64,000 bases of DNA from Hermodice carunculata (lineage: Eukaryota > Annelida > Polychaeta > Eunicida > Amphinomidae), in contig OZ026619.1 of assembly GCA_964020975.1 (NCBI GenBank), forward strand, positions 3,859,915 through 3,923,914, in the 5' to 3' direction. How positions within the stretch are numbered: the first letter of the stretch is position 1; each line of letters starts with the position of its first letter. Under the pieces are notes generated by a model. That model was not told where the DNA came from. It saw only the letters and a list, made by a program, of their open reading frames with translations, and searched no databases. Below are positions 46,937-57,188 of this stretch, piece after piece. The position numbers were made by a program, and so were the translations under genes.

Positions 46937-47485
46937 TATCGTATATTCTCTAATTCATGCCGGGGGCTTGCATTAGAAAATATTTTTTTTTATCTTCTAA
47001 ATTGATAATAATGAAGTCAGGGTGCGTCTTATGACAGAGAGTTTTCCCTGCACCATGACCTGGTGAACTATTATGGTAGTTCATGAGTAGATCGACATAC
47101 CAAGAACATATAACATCATAAGGTCAAGTTATATTAGAGGGGTTGCATTTTTAGCATACACACTTTTTACTGATAAAAACACCACAGAAATAAAGAAAGT
47201 TAATAACACGCTTCCGTAATATTGATAAAAAACATGTGACAATGAAGGGAAAGAAAAGCATAGAATGGTCATGTAGAGTGCAAAGTTTAAGTGACTGATT
47301 GACATGAAACTCAGGCTGGAACTGTTCATTTTGATTACTGGTGCTCAGCAGCTTGCAGTCTCGGCATGTCTTCTGTAAGAGTTTTCTGCTCAGCAAATTG
47401 ACCGAGAATACAACCTGGTAGATGTCCCAAAGTACGGGGACATCTTCTAAAAGAGATGCATCTTCTAATACAGATTTTACGGTAT
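46937..47485. mobile_element. Possible 549-bp non-autonomous DNA element
   Basis: The left end TATCGTATATTCTCTAATT and the inverse of the right end, TACCGTAAAATCTGTATTAG, are similar. Both lead into GATGCATCT / GTGCGTCTTAT words. The ends are only about 70% alike, so the call is tentative. Confidence 0.35.
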
Positions 47486-48362
47486 TCATTCCCCACCTCC
47501 TCTTATGAAAGGGATGACCAGAATTTGGTTAAAATCAGAAATTTAATGTGGCTACACTTGTAAATTTAAACAAACAATGTGTGCAAAGTTTACAATTAAC
47601 TTCCAGTTCACACTACATTATGTATCATTATACAGTTTATGCTCACTGGCAATATGTTACATTGTTTATACATGCACCATATGTCATCATGCAGAGGTCC
47701 TGGCCCACAGTTTGGTATGGACAATGTACATTTGTGCACTGACTTATCTAGCAATATAAAAAATGTGCATAATTTTTTGCATAGTGTCAAATACCTGACT
47801 ATCAATCACATTTATTTCATTATGAAAAGCGCACTTTCTAAACATGCAACAACCCATCCGAAATAAACATACAAGGAGCTGAAGTAGGGAGCAGCTATAT
47901 AGCTGCTGTAAAGTGGCTATATATATGCAACTGTATAGGCACTATATATACCATTTATATATACCAATGATAGAGTGGCTATATACAGCCACTTGGTATC
48001 TGCTACCTATAGCTCTGCTCCATACGAAGCCACATAGTGGTGATACAGAACATTAACAAATATTGGAACTGCCGTAAAGTGGCTATATAGCAGCTATATA
48101 GTCACGATACAGCCACAGTCAGCATTGTCGTGTATTTATTATGTTGAGACTTATAAATAATGGAGCTGCTTTGTAGTGGCTATATGGCAGCTATATAGGA
48201 ACGATACCCCAGCTAGTACAACAAAATCCTGAGGCTAATCTGCATTCAGACCAGCTTTCTGGGTACACGCAGTATGTTTTGGTGCAAGTACATAGTAAGT
48301 AGTAAATATAATGCCGCTGTCCTGGGGACATTTGACTTATCACAGTGACTGTTCTTTTCCTG

Positions 48363-48542
48363 TACAGTTAAACTTCATTATGACCACAATCAGATATCCC
48401 ACAGAGTCTTTTTGATGACAAGTTATGAATGGCAAAAGTTCATTTTCTTTCTTGTTTAATTCATTTGTCTGACACATTCAGTTATCTGACACATTTCTAA
48501 GGGAATTAACAGATGGTGTCATTATAATGAGTTTTCACTGTA
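48363..48542. mobile_element. TA-flanked MITE, 180 bp
   Basis: TACAGTTAAACTTCATTATG at the left; the inverse of the right end is TACAGTGAAAACTCATTATA. Tc1/mariner-type ends, no coding capacity. Confidence 0.75.
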
Positions 48543-48675
48543 GTTGACTGTGCATACCTACATGTGTAGATTTATTCCACAAAACCAGTTACTAGTTGCC
48601 ATGTTCCTTCACTTGCATTGATATACCTGACTATACAAGGAGGAGTATGTGTACTGCAAAGCATCTCTATTTCAG

Positions 48676-48839
48676 TACAGTAAAACCTCTCTAATCGAAC
48701 AGCTCCATATCTAAACACCTCTCTATACTGAACTCCATTTCTTGTTCCCAAATATATTCTTCCAATATAAGCAAACCTCCCTGTTCTGAACACTTTTTTC
48801 CAGTCCCTAGGGTATTCGGTATAGGGAGGTTTTACTGTA
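48676..48839. mobile_element. TA-flanked MITE, 164 bp
   Basis: TACAGTAAAACCTCTCTAAT at the left and ATAGGGAGGTTTTACTGTA at the right. The interior repeats CTATACTGAAC / CTGTTCTGAAC words. Confidence 0.85.
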
Positions 48840-49348
48840 TATGTACATTCAGAAGCAGTCCTACAGGATTGACCTATCTGTTGCAGGAGACTTCATATAT
48901 CAATTTGAAGAATTCATGGAATTTAAAACAAGCTCTTAGTAGCGGAATTTAGAACAAGCACTCACTGGCAAACTCGTATATATTAATGCTTTCTTTTGTG
49001 GCTGCTCATTTCACACCTTTTCAAAATGGAGAGAACTGTTAGACTAGAGTTTGAATTGAATTTGTAATGTGATGTGATATTTGTCCCTTCCTTTAGCAGC
49101 TGTATAGCAGCTCTTTCTGGAAGTAGTAACCTGACTGAGTCACAACCTAGCCACAGTTTGTAGAAAGTCTGAGGAAAAGCAGCTACTTTGCAGCAACCTC
49201 TGAAAAACTGAATGGATGTAAAATAGGTTGCAGCTATATAGCAGCTACATGTATATAGCAGCTCTACTGTTGATACTTTTTTGTTATGCAATCTAGTCTG
49301 CTGACCTGCATTTCTAAATATATATTGTTTTAGTGCTTATCAAGTTAC

Positions 49349-49439
49349 AATTGCCTTCAAATCACTCCCAAGGAAATGAATGCTGAGTATATGCTATTGC
49401 CTTCAAATCGTTCCCAAGATAATTAATGCTGAGTATATA
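49349..49439. repeat. Short tandem duplication (~48 bp x 2)
   Basis: ATTGCCTTCAAATC(A/G)(C/T)TCCCAAG followed by AATGAATGCTGAGTATAT / AATTAATGCTGAGTATAT occurs twice in a row. Confidence 0.85.
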
Positions 49440-49776
49440 ATCAAGATGGTATACAAAGATATACAAGATCACAGTGACCAACTCTTGATGCATAACACAC
49501 CCCTACCCCCTGAAGTATCTACCCACCAAATTGGGTAGATGTAGATGTTATGGTATAAAAATACAGCCCTGGAGAAGCTTTGCTGGAAAGACGGGCAGAG
49601 GGACAGACAGAAGGACAGAGGGAAGGATGGATGGAAGGACATGGTGCAAACCTATAGTCCCTGGTGGGGGACTGATTACCTTTAAGTCACTGATAATGTA
49701 AATTAACAATGCCTGAAACTTAACTGGAAAGGATTTGTTCATCATCCTTCAGATTTCAAGCCTTTGTTGGCCTCCT

Positions 49777-50771
49777 TTAACTCATTCCACCCAGACAGAA
49801 GACCCAGTCAACAGTTTTCCTTGGTGCGCTCTGGGCACAATACACCCAGTGCGCACCAAGGAAAGCTGTTGACCATGGGCATATAATTTGGAGTGATCTT
49901 CCATACAAGTTTCATCTAAAATTTTGAAAAATAACCCCTAAATGGGTAAAATACAATAAGCAGACGACGCTTATATATAAGCAGAAACAAGTAGCCACCG
50001 ACGCTAGCCATATCCCCCGACCACAGTAATCATGGATGGATGGACAGACGGACGGAAGGATGGACGGACACACGGATGGTGTCCATTAACATATCCCCTC
50101 TAAGGTCTACCCACCATAAAAAATCAAAGGGCTGGCATCAATAATTTAGAAGATATGGCCCGGACAAAATTTGTATTGTATCTTGAGCTTGCTTAATGAA
50201 CTTTGTTAATTAATTAATTAATTAATGGAAGTAATTAGCAACAGAAAACAATGCCTATGCATACCTACCACCTAAGGTCTACACACCATAAAAAATTCAA
50301 AGGGCTAGCATTAATACTTTACAAGATATGGCCCGGACAAAATTTGTCTTGCTTAACGAACTTTGTTAAATAATTAATTAATGCAAGTAATTAGCCACAC
50401 AACACAAAGCCTATGCACACGTACTACCTAAGGTCTACCCACCATAAAAAAATCAAAGGGCTGGCATCAATAATTTAGAAGATATGGCCCGGACAAAATT
50501 TGTATTGTATCTTGAGCTTGCTTAATGAACTTTGTTAATTAATTAATTAATTAATGCAAGTAATTAGCCACAGAAAACAATGCCTATGCACACCTACTAC
50601 CTATGGTCTACCCACCACAAAAAATTTGAAGAGGTAGCATTAATAGTATAGAAGATATGGGCAGGACAAAATTTGTTTCGGACGGAGGGACAGACACACG
50701 GAGGTGCCCATTACCATATCTCCTCGCCCACTTCATGGGCGGGGGATAAAAATTAGGGTGGAATGAGTTTA
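49777..50771 (+). mobile_element. 995-bp TTAA-type MITE carrying a satellite-like array
   Basis: TTAACTCATTCCACCC at the left and GGGTGGAATGAGTTTA at the right. The family hairpin is near the left end (GTCAACAGTTTTCCTTGGTG with CACCAAGGAAAGCTGTTGAC). Unlike the 222-260-bp relatives, this copy contains about 600 bp of tandem units (50098-50690) bracketed by GGACGGAAGG-type runs. Confidence 0.7.
50098..50690. repeat. ~175-bp tandem array, 3.4 units
   Basis: Each unit runs TAAGGTCTACCCACCATAAA, AAGGGCTGGCATCAATA, AGATATGGCCCGGACAAAAT, CTTTGTTAATTAATTAA, TGCAAGTAATTAGCCACA, GCCTATGCACACCTAC. Units 1 and 3 are the closest pair; unit 2 has a deletion. Confidence 0.9.
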
Positions 50772-50956
50772 TATTTGGTGGGTATTACCCTGGTAAAGAT
50801 CCAAGCACTGCAAAACATTCACATTGTTTTATACATGTACTACTGGACAAAGCTCTACCTTTCAAAGGTAAACAAAGAATGATGTATCCTCGGCAACAGA
50901 TAAACTACACAGCACTAAATCTGGACCATCCTATAAGCTCAACTGAGTTAAAACAA

Positions 50957-51187
50957 TATACAGTGCAACAGTATACAGTGCAACAGTACACAGTACAACA
51001 GTACACAGTGCAACAGTACACAGTGCAACAGTACACAGTACAACAGTACACAGTACACAGTGCAACAGTACACAGTGCAACAGTACACAGTGCAACAGTA
51101 CACAGTGCAACAGTATACAGTGCAACAGTATACAGTACGACAGTATACAGTACAACAGTATACAGTGCAACAATATACAGTGCAACA
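50957..51187. repeat. 15-bp minisatellite, about 15 units
   Basis: The unit is TATACAGTGCAACAG with TACACAG and GTACAAC variants, and one short unit near 51050. Because 15 is a multiple of 3, frames stay open on both strands (YTVQQ / CCTVY-type repeats). No upstream or downstream gene structure supports translation. Confidence 0.95.
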
Positions 51188-51570
51188 TCACCTGTGACTG
51201 TGGTCACTTTATCTTGGCAGAAGATGTGCCACATGAATCAGATACATCTGTAAAACATTTGTTTTACTTAAATTCATCTGGAACAAAATAAGGGAATGTA
51301 GTACAACGCCAGGCATGTACCAAGTGTCTTTTACTAAGAGTGACCACACTCAGAGTGCACACTGTTCCTGTAATAGCACTGTCACAGCACAATTACAGCT
51401 GGGGATAGCTGGCTACACACTAAATGCTTTCATTCTTTTACAGAGAATTGTGTTGAAACTAAATATATAATTTGATTTTCCAAACTGGTCAGGAAGAGTT
51501 TCCTTACCCCATCAGACGAGTTTCCTTACCCGAACCACAATTTCATGTTGCCGGGTGTCCATACCTGTAG

Positions 51571-52355
51571 GTCTGTGTATGATTACTGTGTGCATGGCCT
51601 GTATGTTAGGTCTGTGTATGGTTACTGTGTGCATGGCCTGTATGTTAGGTCTGTGTATGATTACTGTGTGCATGGCCTGTATGTTAGGTCTGTGTATGGT
51701 TACTGTGTGCATGGCCTGTATGTTAGGTCTGTGTATGGTTGCTGTGTGCATGGCCTGTATGTTAGGTCTGTGTATGGTTACTGTGTGCATGGCCTCTATG
51801 TTAGGTCTGTGTATGGTTACTGTGTGCATGGCCTGTATGTTAGGTCTGTGTATGATTACTGTGTGCATGGCCTGTATGTTAGGTCTGTGTATGGTTACTG
51901 TGTGCATGGCCTGTATGTTAGGTCTGTGTATGGTTACTGTGTGCATGGCCTGTATGTTAGGTCTGTGTATGGTTACTGTGTGCATGGCCTGTATGTTAGG
52001 TCTGTGTATGGTTACTGTGTGCATGGCCTGTATGTTAGGTCTGTGTATGGTTGCTGTGTGCATGGCCTGTATGTTAGGTCTGTGTATGGTTGCTGTGTGC
52101 ATGGCCTGTATGTTAGGTCTGTGTATGGTTACTGTGTGCATGGCCTGTATGTTAGGTCTGTGTATGGTTACTGTGTGCATGGCCTGTATGTTAGGTCTGT
52201 GTATGGTTACTGTGTGCATGGCCTGTATGTTAGGTCTGTGTATGGTTGCTGTGTGCATGGCCTGTATGTTAGGTCTGTGTATGGTTGCTGTGTGCATGGC
52301 CTGTATGTTAGGTCTGTGTATGGTTACTGTGTGCATGGCCTGTATGTTAGGTCTG
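51571..52355. repeat. 39-bp minisatellite, about 20 units
   Basis: The unit is GGTCTGTGTATGGTTACTGT plus GTGCATGGCCTGTATGTTA. Three variants differ at one position each (GGTTACTG, GATTACTG, GGTTGCTG). A period of 13 codons with no stop keeps three different frames open for 270-300 codons. This is a property of the unit, not evidence of a gene. Confidence 0.97.
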
Positions 52356-52383
52356 CAGGGTAGCCAGCCCATTACCCAGTATA

Positions 52384-52751
52384 CCCGGGGAGGGGGGGGG
52401 GGTGTTACTCCCATTAGTGTTGAAACTGGGTATGTGCCGCTCTGAAGGCCCCTCTTTTCAGCAGAATTTCCATAAAAAGTCCACTATTTTGCCAAAAATT
52501 CCTTAAAACAATGGTAATTTTTCTCTTTTATGGGCCAAAATTTGGGAAAATTTCCCTAAGGTCAACATTTTCTGCCTGGAGCACTTTTCTTGCCAATTTG
52601 GGACCACATTTTCTGTTATTTTGGTTGTAAAAAATCCTTAACAAATGTATCATTTTTGTAAAAAAAAAATGCCCTAACAAAGGGTGGGTTTTTGAAAGGT
52701 CGAGCCACGCACCCCAACCAAAAATTTGGGGAAGTACCCCACCCCCCAGGC
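52384..52751. mobile_element. Repeat with G-rich inverted ends
   Basis: The left end CCCGGGGAGGGGGGGGGG... leads to TGTTACTCCC and GGGTATGTGCCGCTCTGAAG. The right end GGGGAAGTACCCCACCCCCC mirrors it. Repeats with the same GGGTATGTGCCGC phrase and GTACCCCCC ends are familiar from several invertebrate genomes. No coding capacity. Confidence 0.55.
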
Positions 52752-54419
52752 AATATACACTATACATATACATAATAATACAGTTTAAAAAAAAATGAAC
52801 AGGACCAGGCAAAGGTCATAATGTTCAGTGGTAGTGATAAGATTTGACTGGTTTCGTCTTTTTCAAGACTTGCCAGGAAATGTTGGGGAAATGATGTGCA
52901 TTGGTATACCGGAGAATGATATTTCTGTTGGTACATCTGTGTAAAATCCGTCATTGTGATCATGTTACACAGAGGTCTGGGCTTGTTGTCATGGTAATTG
53001 TCACCTTGAGCAATGATTCAAATGAACATGGAATCACAGTCAACACAAGAAATCTGTGTTTACTGTCAGTACACTGACGGGTTCAACTAGCGTACTTTAG
53101 GTGCATTGGGTATGGAAACTGTGGTTCCCCAATAACTTTGAATAGAGTTATGGATTGTGTGATTACACAGAAATAACATGTGCACTCCCTAAGGGGTGAA
53201 AGAACGTCAACCCAAAGCAGTTATCAAGAAAAAGTGAGCCCTGAATATAACACACGTACAGTTAAAAAGTGTGAAAAACAAACATAACAGGCACCCTGAA
53301 CCATGTTCAGGTGTTGCAGACAGATCTTCAGCCATTGCGGAGTCCTTATGTTGGTGCATTAACTTGGGATACCAAGAAAGTATTTGGTATTATGAGAGGG
53401 TGTCCAGTTGTAGGACCACACGTTTTACTACGCTGCAATGCTGAGTATCATGGCGCCATCTGTAAAGCTCAGTGTATCTAGCGTCATGGTATCTTAATCT
53501 ACTCTCCTTTCTAAAATATTGCCGTTAGCCTGCAAAACCATACATTTTCTTTTAGATATTAATCTATATTTTTGTTATGTGAAGAAAAAGTAGTAATGTT
53601 GTGGTAATTTGAGGTGATAGGCGACATACTGCAAAGGGGTCCACTTCAGAGGTTTTCCGGGCCTACAAACCATAATATTGAACATAAAATCTTCAAATTT
53701 GGTACAATAAAACTTTGATGTAAAGTCTAGGAACAGCTTTCTTCTTTTCTTTTTTTTTAAGCAAAAGGAACGATTTTTTTATTAATTTATAAAGAGGCAC
53801 CTTTTCAATTTTCCACTTTGCATAATTCAAACTCAAAAAAAAAAAAATACAAAAAATTTAAATATCTACAAACACCACATGACACTCCTGGGCAAGGATG
53901 TATTTTTTCAATAGCTTTTTATTTCATAAAAATTGTTTAAACCATTTGTGACCAATCTGTTGAATACCTCCGAGAAGTCAGACAAAAATTAGAATTGTGA
54001 GAAAATGTGATTTAGGTCTAATTGGTTCTCTCTGAGTAGTAAACTGGCCACTGTGGAAAATGTACTCACTCCCTCTGATCGATACTTGTCTTGTGAGAAA
54101 TACTCTTATAACACTATACTTTTGATATGTTGTAATGAAAATATATCTTTTAAATCTATGTTAAAAAAGGAATCTTTGAAGTTTTTCAGGGAGAAGATCA
54201 CAAAGATGTGGTTTCCTAATAGCAGGTTTCAGTTGCTAAATTACATTATATGGCCAGTGTGCAGTAATTATGAAGTTCACAGATTTATTTATATGAGGCT
54301 ACAGTGTAAAATGACTAATGTATCCATGTTGTTTTCTGCAGTAATATATGCAGAACAACAAAAATTCCTTGGCCTATATCAAGGCTTGGTACACACCTTC
54401 AATCTGTCATGCGCTATTT
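52752..54419. other. 1.7 kb without recognised features
   Basis: AT-rich DNA with short A and T runs near 53750 and 53836. The open frame beginning at 54053 on the plus strand resembles nothing I know, has no codon-bias hint, and runs into a MITE. Confidence 0.55.
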
Positions 54420-54641
54420 TTAACCCTTCCCCCCTTAAACCGGCCAAAACTGGCTGGTGGTCAAATGTAGTCCGCTTCAGCGTTTTCAACTGGTTTCAAC
54501 AGCAATGAAAAACAATTTGACTGAGAATTGAAGCTGAGACCTGTCAAGACAACATGACCCAGGTCAACAGCTTTCCTTAGTGCCCAACCCATGCCGAGGA
54601 AAGCTGTTGACTCAGTCTTAATTCAAGGGGGAAAGGGTTAA
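54420..54641 (-). mobile_element. TTAA-flanked hairpin MITE, 222 bp
   Basis: TTAACCCTTCCCCCCTTAAA at the left and TTCAAGGGGGAAAGGGTTAA at the right. The hairpin GTCAACAGCTTTCCTTAGTG with TGCCGAGGAAAGCTGTTGAC lies near the right end. The usual TTGAATGAAAG core is not clear in this subfamily. Confidence 0.8.
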
Positions 54642-55469
54642 AGTTGTAGATCTTTCTGCATGCACTGCTTGACCAACTTCAGAGTGTCAACTCACAGATT
54701 CATCAAATTATCATGGTAATCTAAACACTTAATCCATGAACACAGCCATGTGACTCTAAGAACCAGCACACAGGGGACAGTAAATGTTATTCATCACATC
54801 AAATGAAAAATTAATATACAATAAAGATGTTGCCACTGGAAACAACCCCGGAATAATATTAGTCTCATGACTTTGGGAGTCAATATATGTATCAATGGGA
54901 GTCTCCACACGCACAATGAGACAATCCACTGAGTCAGGATAACTGAGCATAATATAGTCAGTGAAGTGGCCAGGCAGCCATGCAATCTGTGTTACTTACT
55001 GAGATAATTGAGAGCCAAGACAAAGTGTACATTCACAGCTGATTAAATTTATCCATGAAAGCGCTACAGTGATTAGACAGCTTACTGAGCCATAATGCAA
55101 ATGACCCAGTCTCTGTGACACGCACATTGACATGCAAATGCAGAATCTGAAAATAGTGAATTCAATTGCCATAGTTTAGTGAACTGTATTACATAATTTC
55201 CTATATAACAATATAATGCATGCAGATCAGCTGCATTACAGGAGAAAGTGAATTGCATCAAGAATAACTTTTGTTTCCAAATGTCATCTCCTCATGCGTT
55301 ATTCTTGCTATTTCAAAAAGACACAATAATGATTAATTTCTACCTGCACACCAGGCAAAGATGGAAATGAAAGGTCTTGGCCAGTGCTATTTGTTTTGCT
55401 TTTTTCACTGATTCAAGAGAAAATTTATATGCAGCCCACTCTGTTTTCAATCTGATGAATAAAATGTGT

Positions 55470-55728
55470 TTAACTCTTTCAGTCCTACATTTTTGACTGC
55501 ATTAACAGCTTTCCTCAGCATACTTTAGGTACAATGCACCAAAAGTATACGCCAAGGAAAGCTGTTGACCTGGACTATTATATTCCTGGTAACTACAGAC
55601 ATACTGGTACTTGAATGAATGTTTCCTTTCTGTTGCAAGGAACCTGAATCAAGCACCCTTCACATAATTCAGAGCAGTTCATTTTGAGCAGTTCAAATTC
55701 AGTGCCAGTTGGCAGTGAAAGACTTCAA
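55470..55728 (+). mobile_element. TTAA-type hairpin MITE, 259 bp
   Basis: TTAACTCTTTCAGTCCTACA at the left and TTGGCAGTGAAAGACTTCAA at the right (flank changed to TCAA). The hairpin TTAACAGCTTTCCTCAGCAT pairs with ACGCCAAGGAAAGCTGTTGA. The core CTGGTACTTGAATGAATG follows. Confidence 0.8.
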
Positions 55729-55928
55729 CCAGTTTTGCTTGAAACATAATTTCAATCAAAAAAGAGATTTCCTGTTGTGTTCTTACATGTAATTATTTGC
55801 TGCCTGCTTTTTTTTATATTGACCCATCATTCTACTATATGTATTGTGAACAGGTCATAGACACAACAGGGCAGCAGGGGCCACAAATATAATGATCACA
55901 ACTTACACCAACATATGTGTATAAATCC

Positions 55929-56150
55929 TTAACCCTTAAAGTGCTAATCACTGCTATAGTCGTTTTCTCATTACTGTTAAACATAGAATGATTAAAAGAT
56001 TCAAATTCCTCGTGAAGACACTTTCATTCAAACACCAGCAGGCCTAGTCTAAAGCAAAAAGTAGGCTTAGTCAACAGCTTTCCTTGGGCGCATTGCATGC
56101 AAAGTGTCCTGAGGAGAGCTGTAGACTAAATCTTTAATTGGTGCTTCATG
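55929..56150 (-). mobile_element. TTAA-type hairpin MITE, right end decayed
   Basis: TTAACCCTTAAAGTGCTAAT at the left; the core in reverse (CTTTCATTCAAACACCAGC); the hairpin GTCAACAGCTTTCCTTGGGC with CTGAGGAGAGCTGTAGAC. It is the inverse of the 29961 copy. The right terminus is poorly preserved, so its end is approximate. Confidence 0.7.
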
Positions 56151-56401
56151 CAGTTTGTTGAGACTCGCACTTTATACAGGTAAAGCTTCAATTGCCTCTA
56201 ATTAAACGTGATAAACCATTCAATCAGTTTCACAGCAGAAACAACATCACATGGTTAATGGGAATGGGCAGGGACATACACGATTACAGCCATGCAGTGT
56301 TGCATATGTATAGTACCAGCATACAGACTACTAAGATGAACTGATGGGATCTAGAGACCAGTTATTTAACCTTTGTGACTTTCTTCACTGAGCCAAGAGC
56401 T

Positions 56402-56652
56402 TTAACTCATTCCATACTATGGTCATAGGCTTTGAACAGTGGTTCTGGCACTGCCTGGCAAGTCATGCTGCAACTGTCCTTGCTGCAGCTGCAGCATGAC
56501 TAGCCAGACAGTGTTAGAACCACTGACTTAAGACTATAGGCATGTTGGTACTTGAATGAAAAACTCTTTTCATGAAGAATTTAAATATGCAACTGTTGTC
56601 TAAATCTAGGTAAATATACGGAAAAATCAGGGACTGGTATGGAATGAGTTGA
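56402..56652 (+). mobile_element. TTAA-type hairpin MITE, 251 bp, sister of the 21962 copy
   Basis: TTAACTCATTCCATAC at the left and GTATGGAATGAGTTGA at the right. The left hairpin arm (AGTGGTTCTGGCACTGCC...) is the same as in the 21962 copy over about 35 nt, but the right arm carries about five mismatches. Core: TTGGTACTTGAATGAAAAAC. Confidence 0.8.
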
Positions 56653-56935
56653 AATTATATAGTATTGATACAACATACAAGTAACCCCAATTGATGATTC
56701 TCACTTATGCTTGCAGTTGAACCAGTTTTACCAAATGCCACTTTAAATGGTAACAATTTGCCTGATTGAGTGGCATCTCCTATTGGTCTTCCCTAATGCT
56801 TCATCTACATGCATTATAAGCTACATTTCCATCACATCGGAACAACCTTGCATTAACTCTTAATTGTCTTTATTCATAAGTTATTGCCTGTAGAATATTA
56901 TATAATCCACTGGTGCACAGTTGATCCCACTATTG

Positions 56936-57188
56936 TATTTGTGTCTTTTTGTCCAGAACCACTTCCTGGTAGTCATTACCCTATTCCGCAGCCTGAACTC
57001 TTTACTCTCCATCAGCTAACCAGTCACTGTCTAACCTATATTTAAATATGGAAGTACTATTGTCCATATTGCACACATTCTTCTGTAGAATTTTGACATA
57101 GGCAGTATTAGCCCAAATAAGTTAAAGGGTCTTCAGCGGGTAACTAGTCAGAACATGCTTCGGAGCCGATACCCGTACATGTTTTTGA
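56936..57188 (+). repeat. Dispersed ~250-bp repeat, copy 3
   Basis: Begins GTATTTGTGTCTTTTTGTCC and ends near AGAACATGCTTCGGAGCC. The closest relative is at 20598-20850. Confidence 0.7.

Larger units (their letters stand above)
47883..49269. mobile_element. 1.4-kb element rich in AGCAGCTATATAG words, hosting two MITEs
   Basis: AGCAGCTATATAG or close variants occur near 47890, 48075-48100, 48185-48200, 49095 and 49225-49260, often paired as GTGGCTATATAGCAGC. The outer ends AGTAGGGAGCAGCTATATA and (inverse) AGTAGAGCTGCTATATA look like decayed inverted termini. Two TA-flanked MITEs lie inside. No coding frame. Confidence 0.45.

Noticed and set aside
46114-47489. Several minus-strand frames of 70-110 codons
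   Set aside because: They overlap hairpin repeats and a probable DNA element; no domain is recognised.
51571-52355. CRISPR-like array
   Set aside because: Units are directly adjacent with no unique spacers, and the genome is eukaryotic; it is a minisatellite.
51512-52445. Open frames of 270-300 codons on both strands
   Set aside because: They arise from a stop-free 39-bp tandem unit; translations are pure 13-residue repeats in every open frame and there is no gene structure around them.
54053-54508. Plus-strand frame of 151 codons
   Set aside because: Resembles no known protein and its end lies inside the 54420-54641 MITE.
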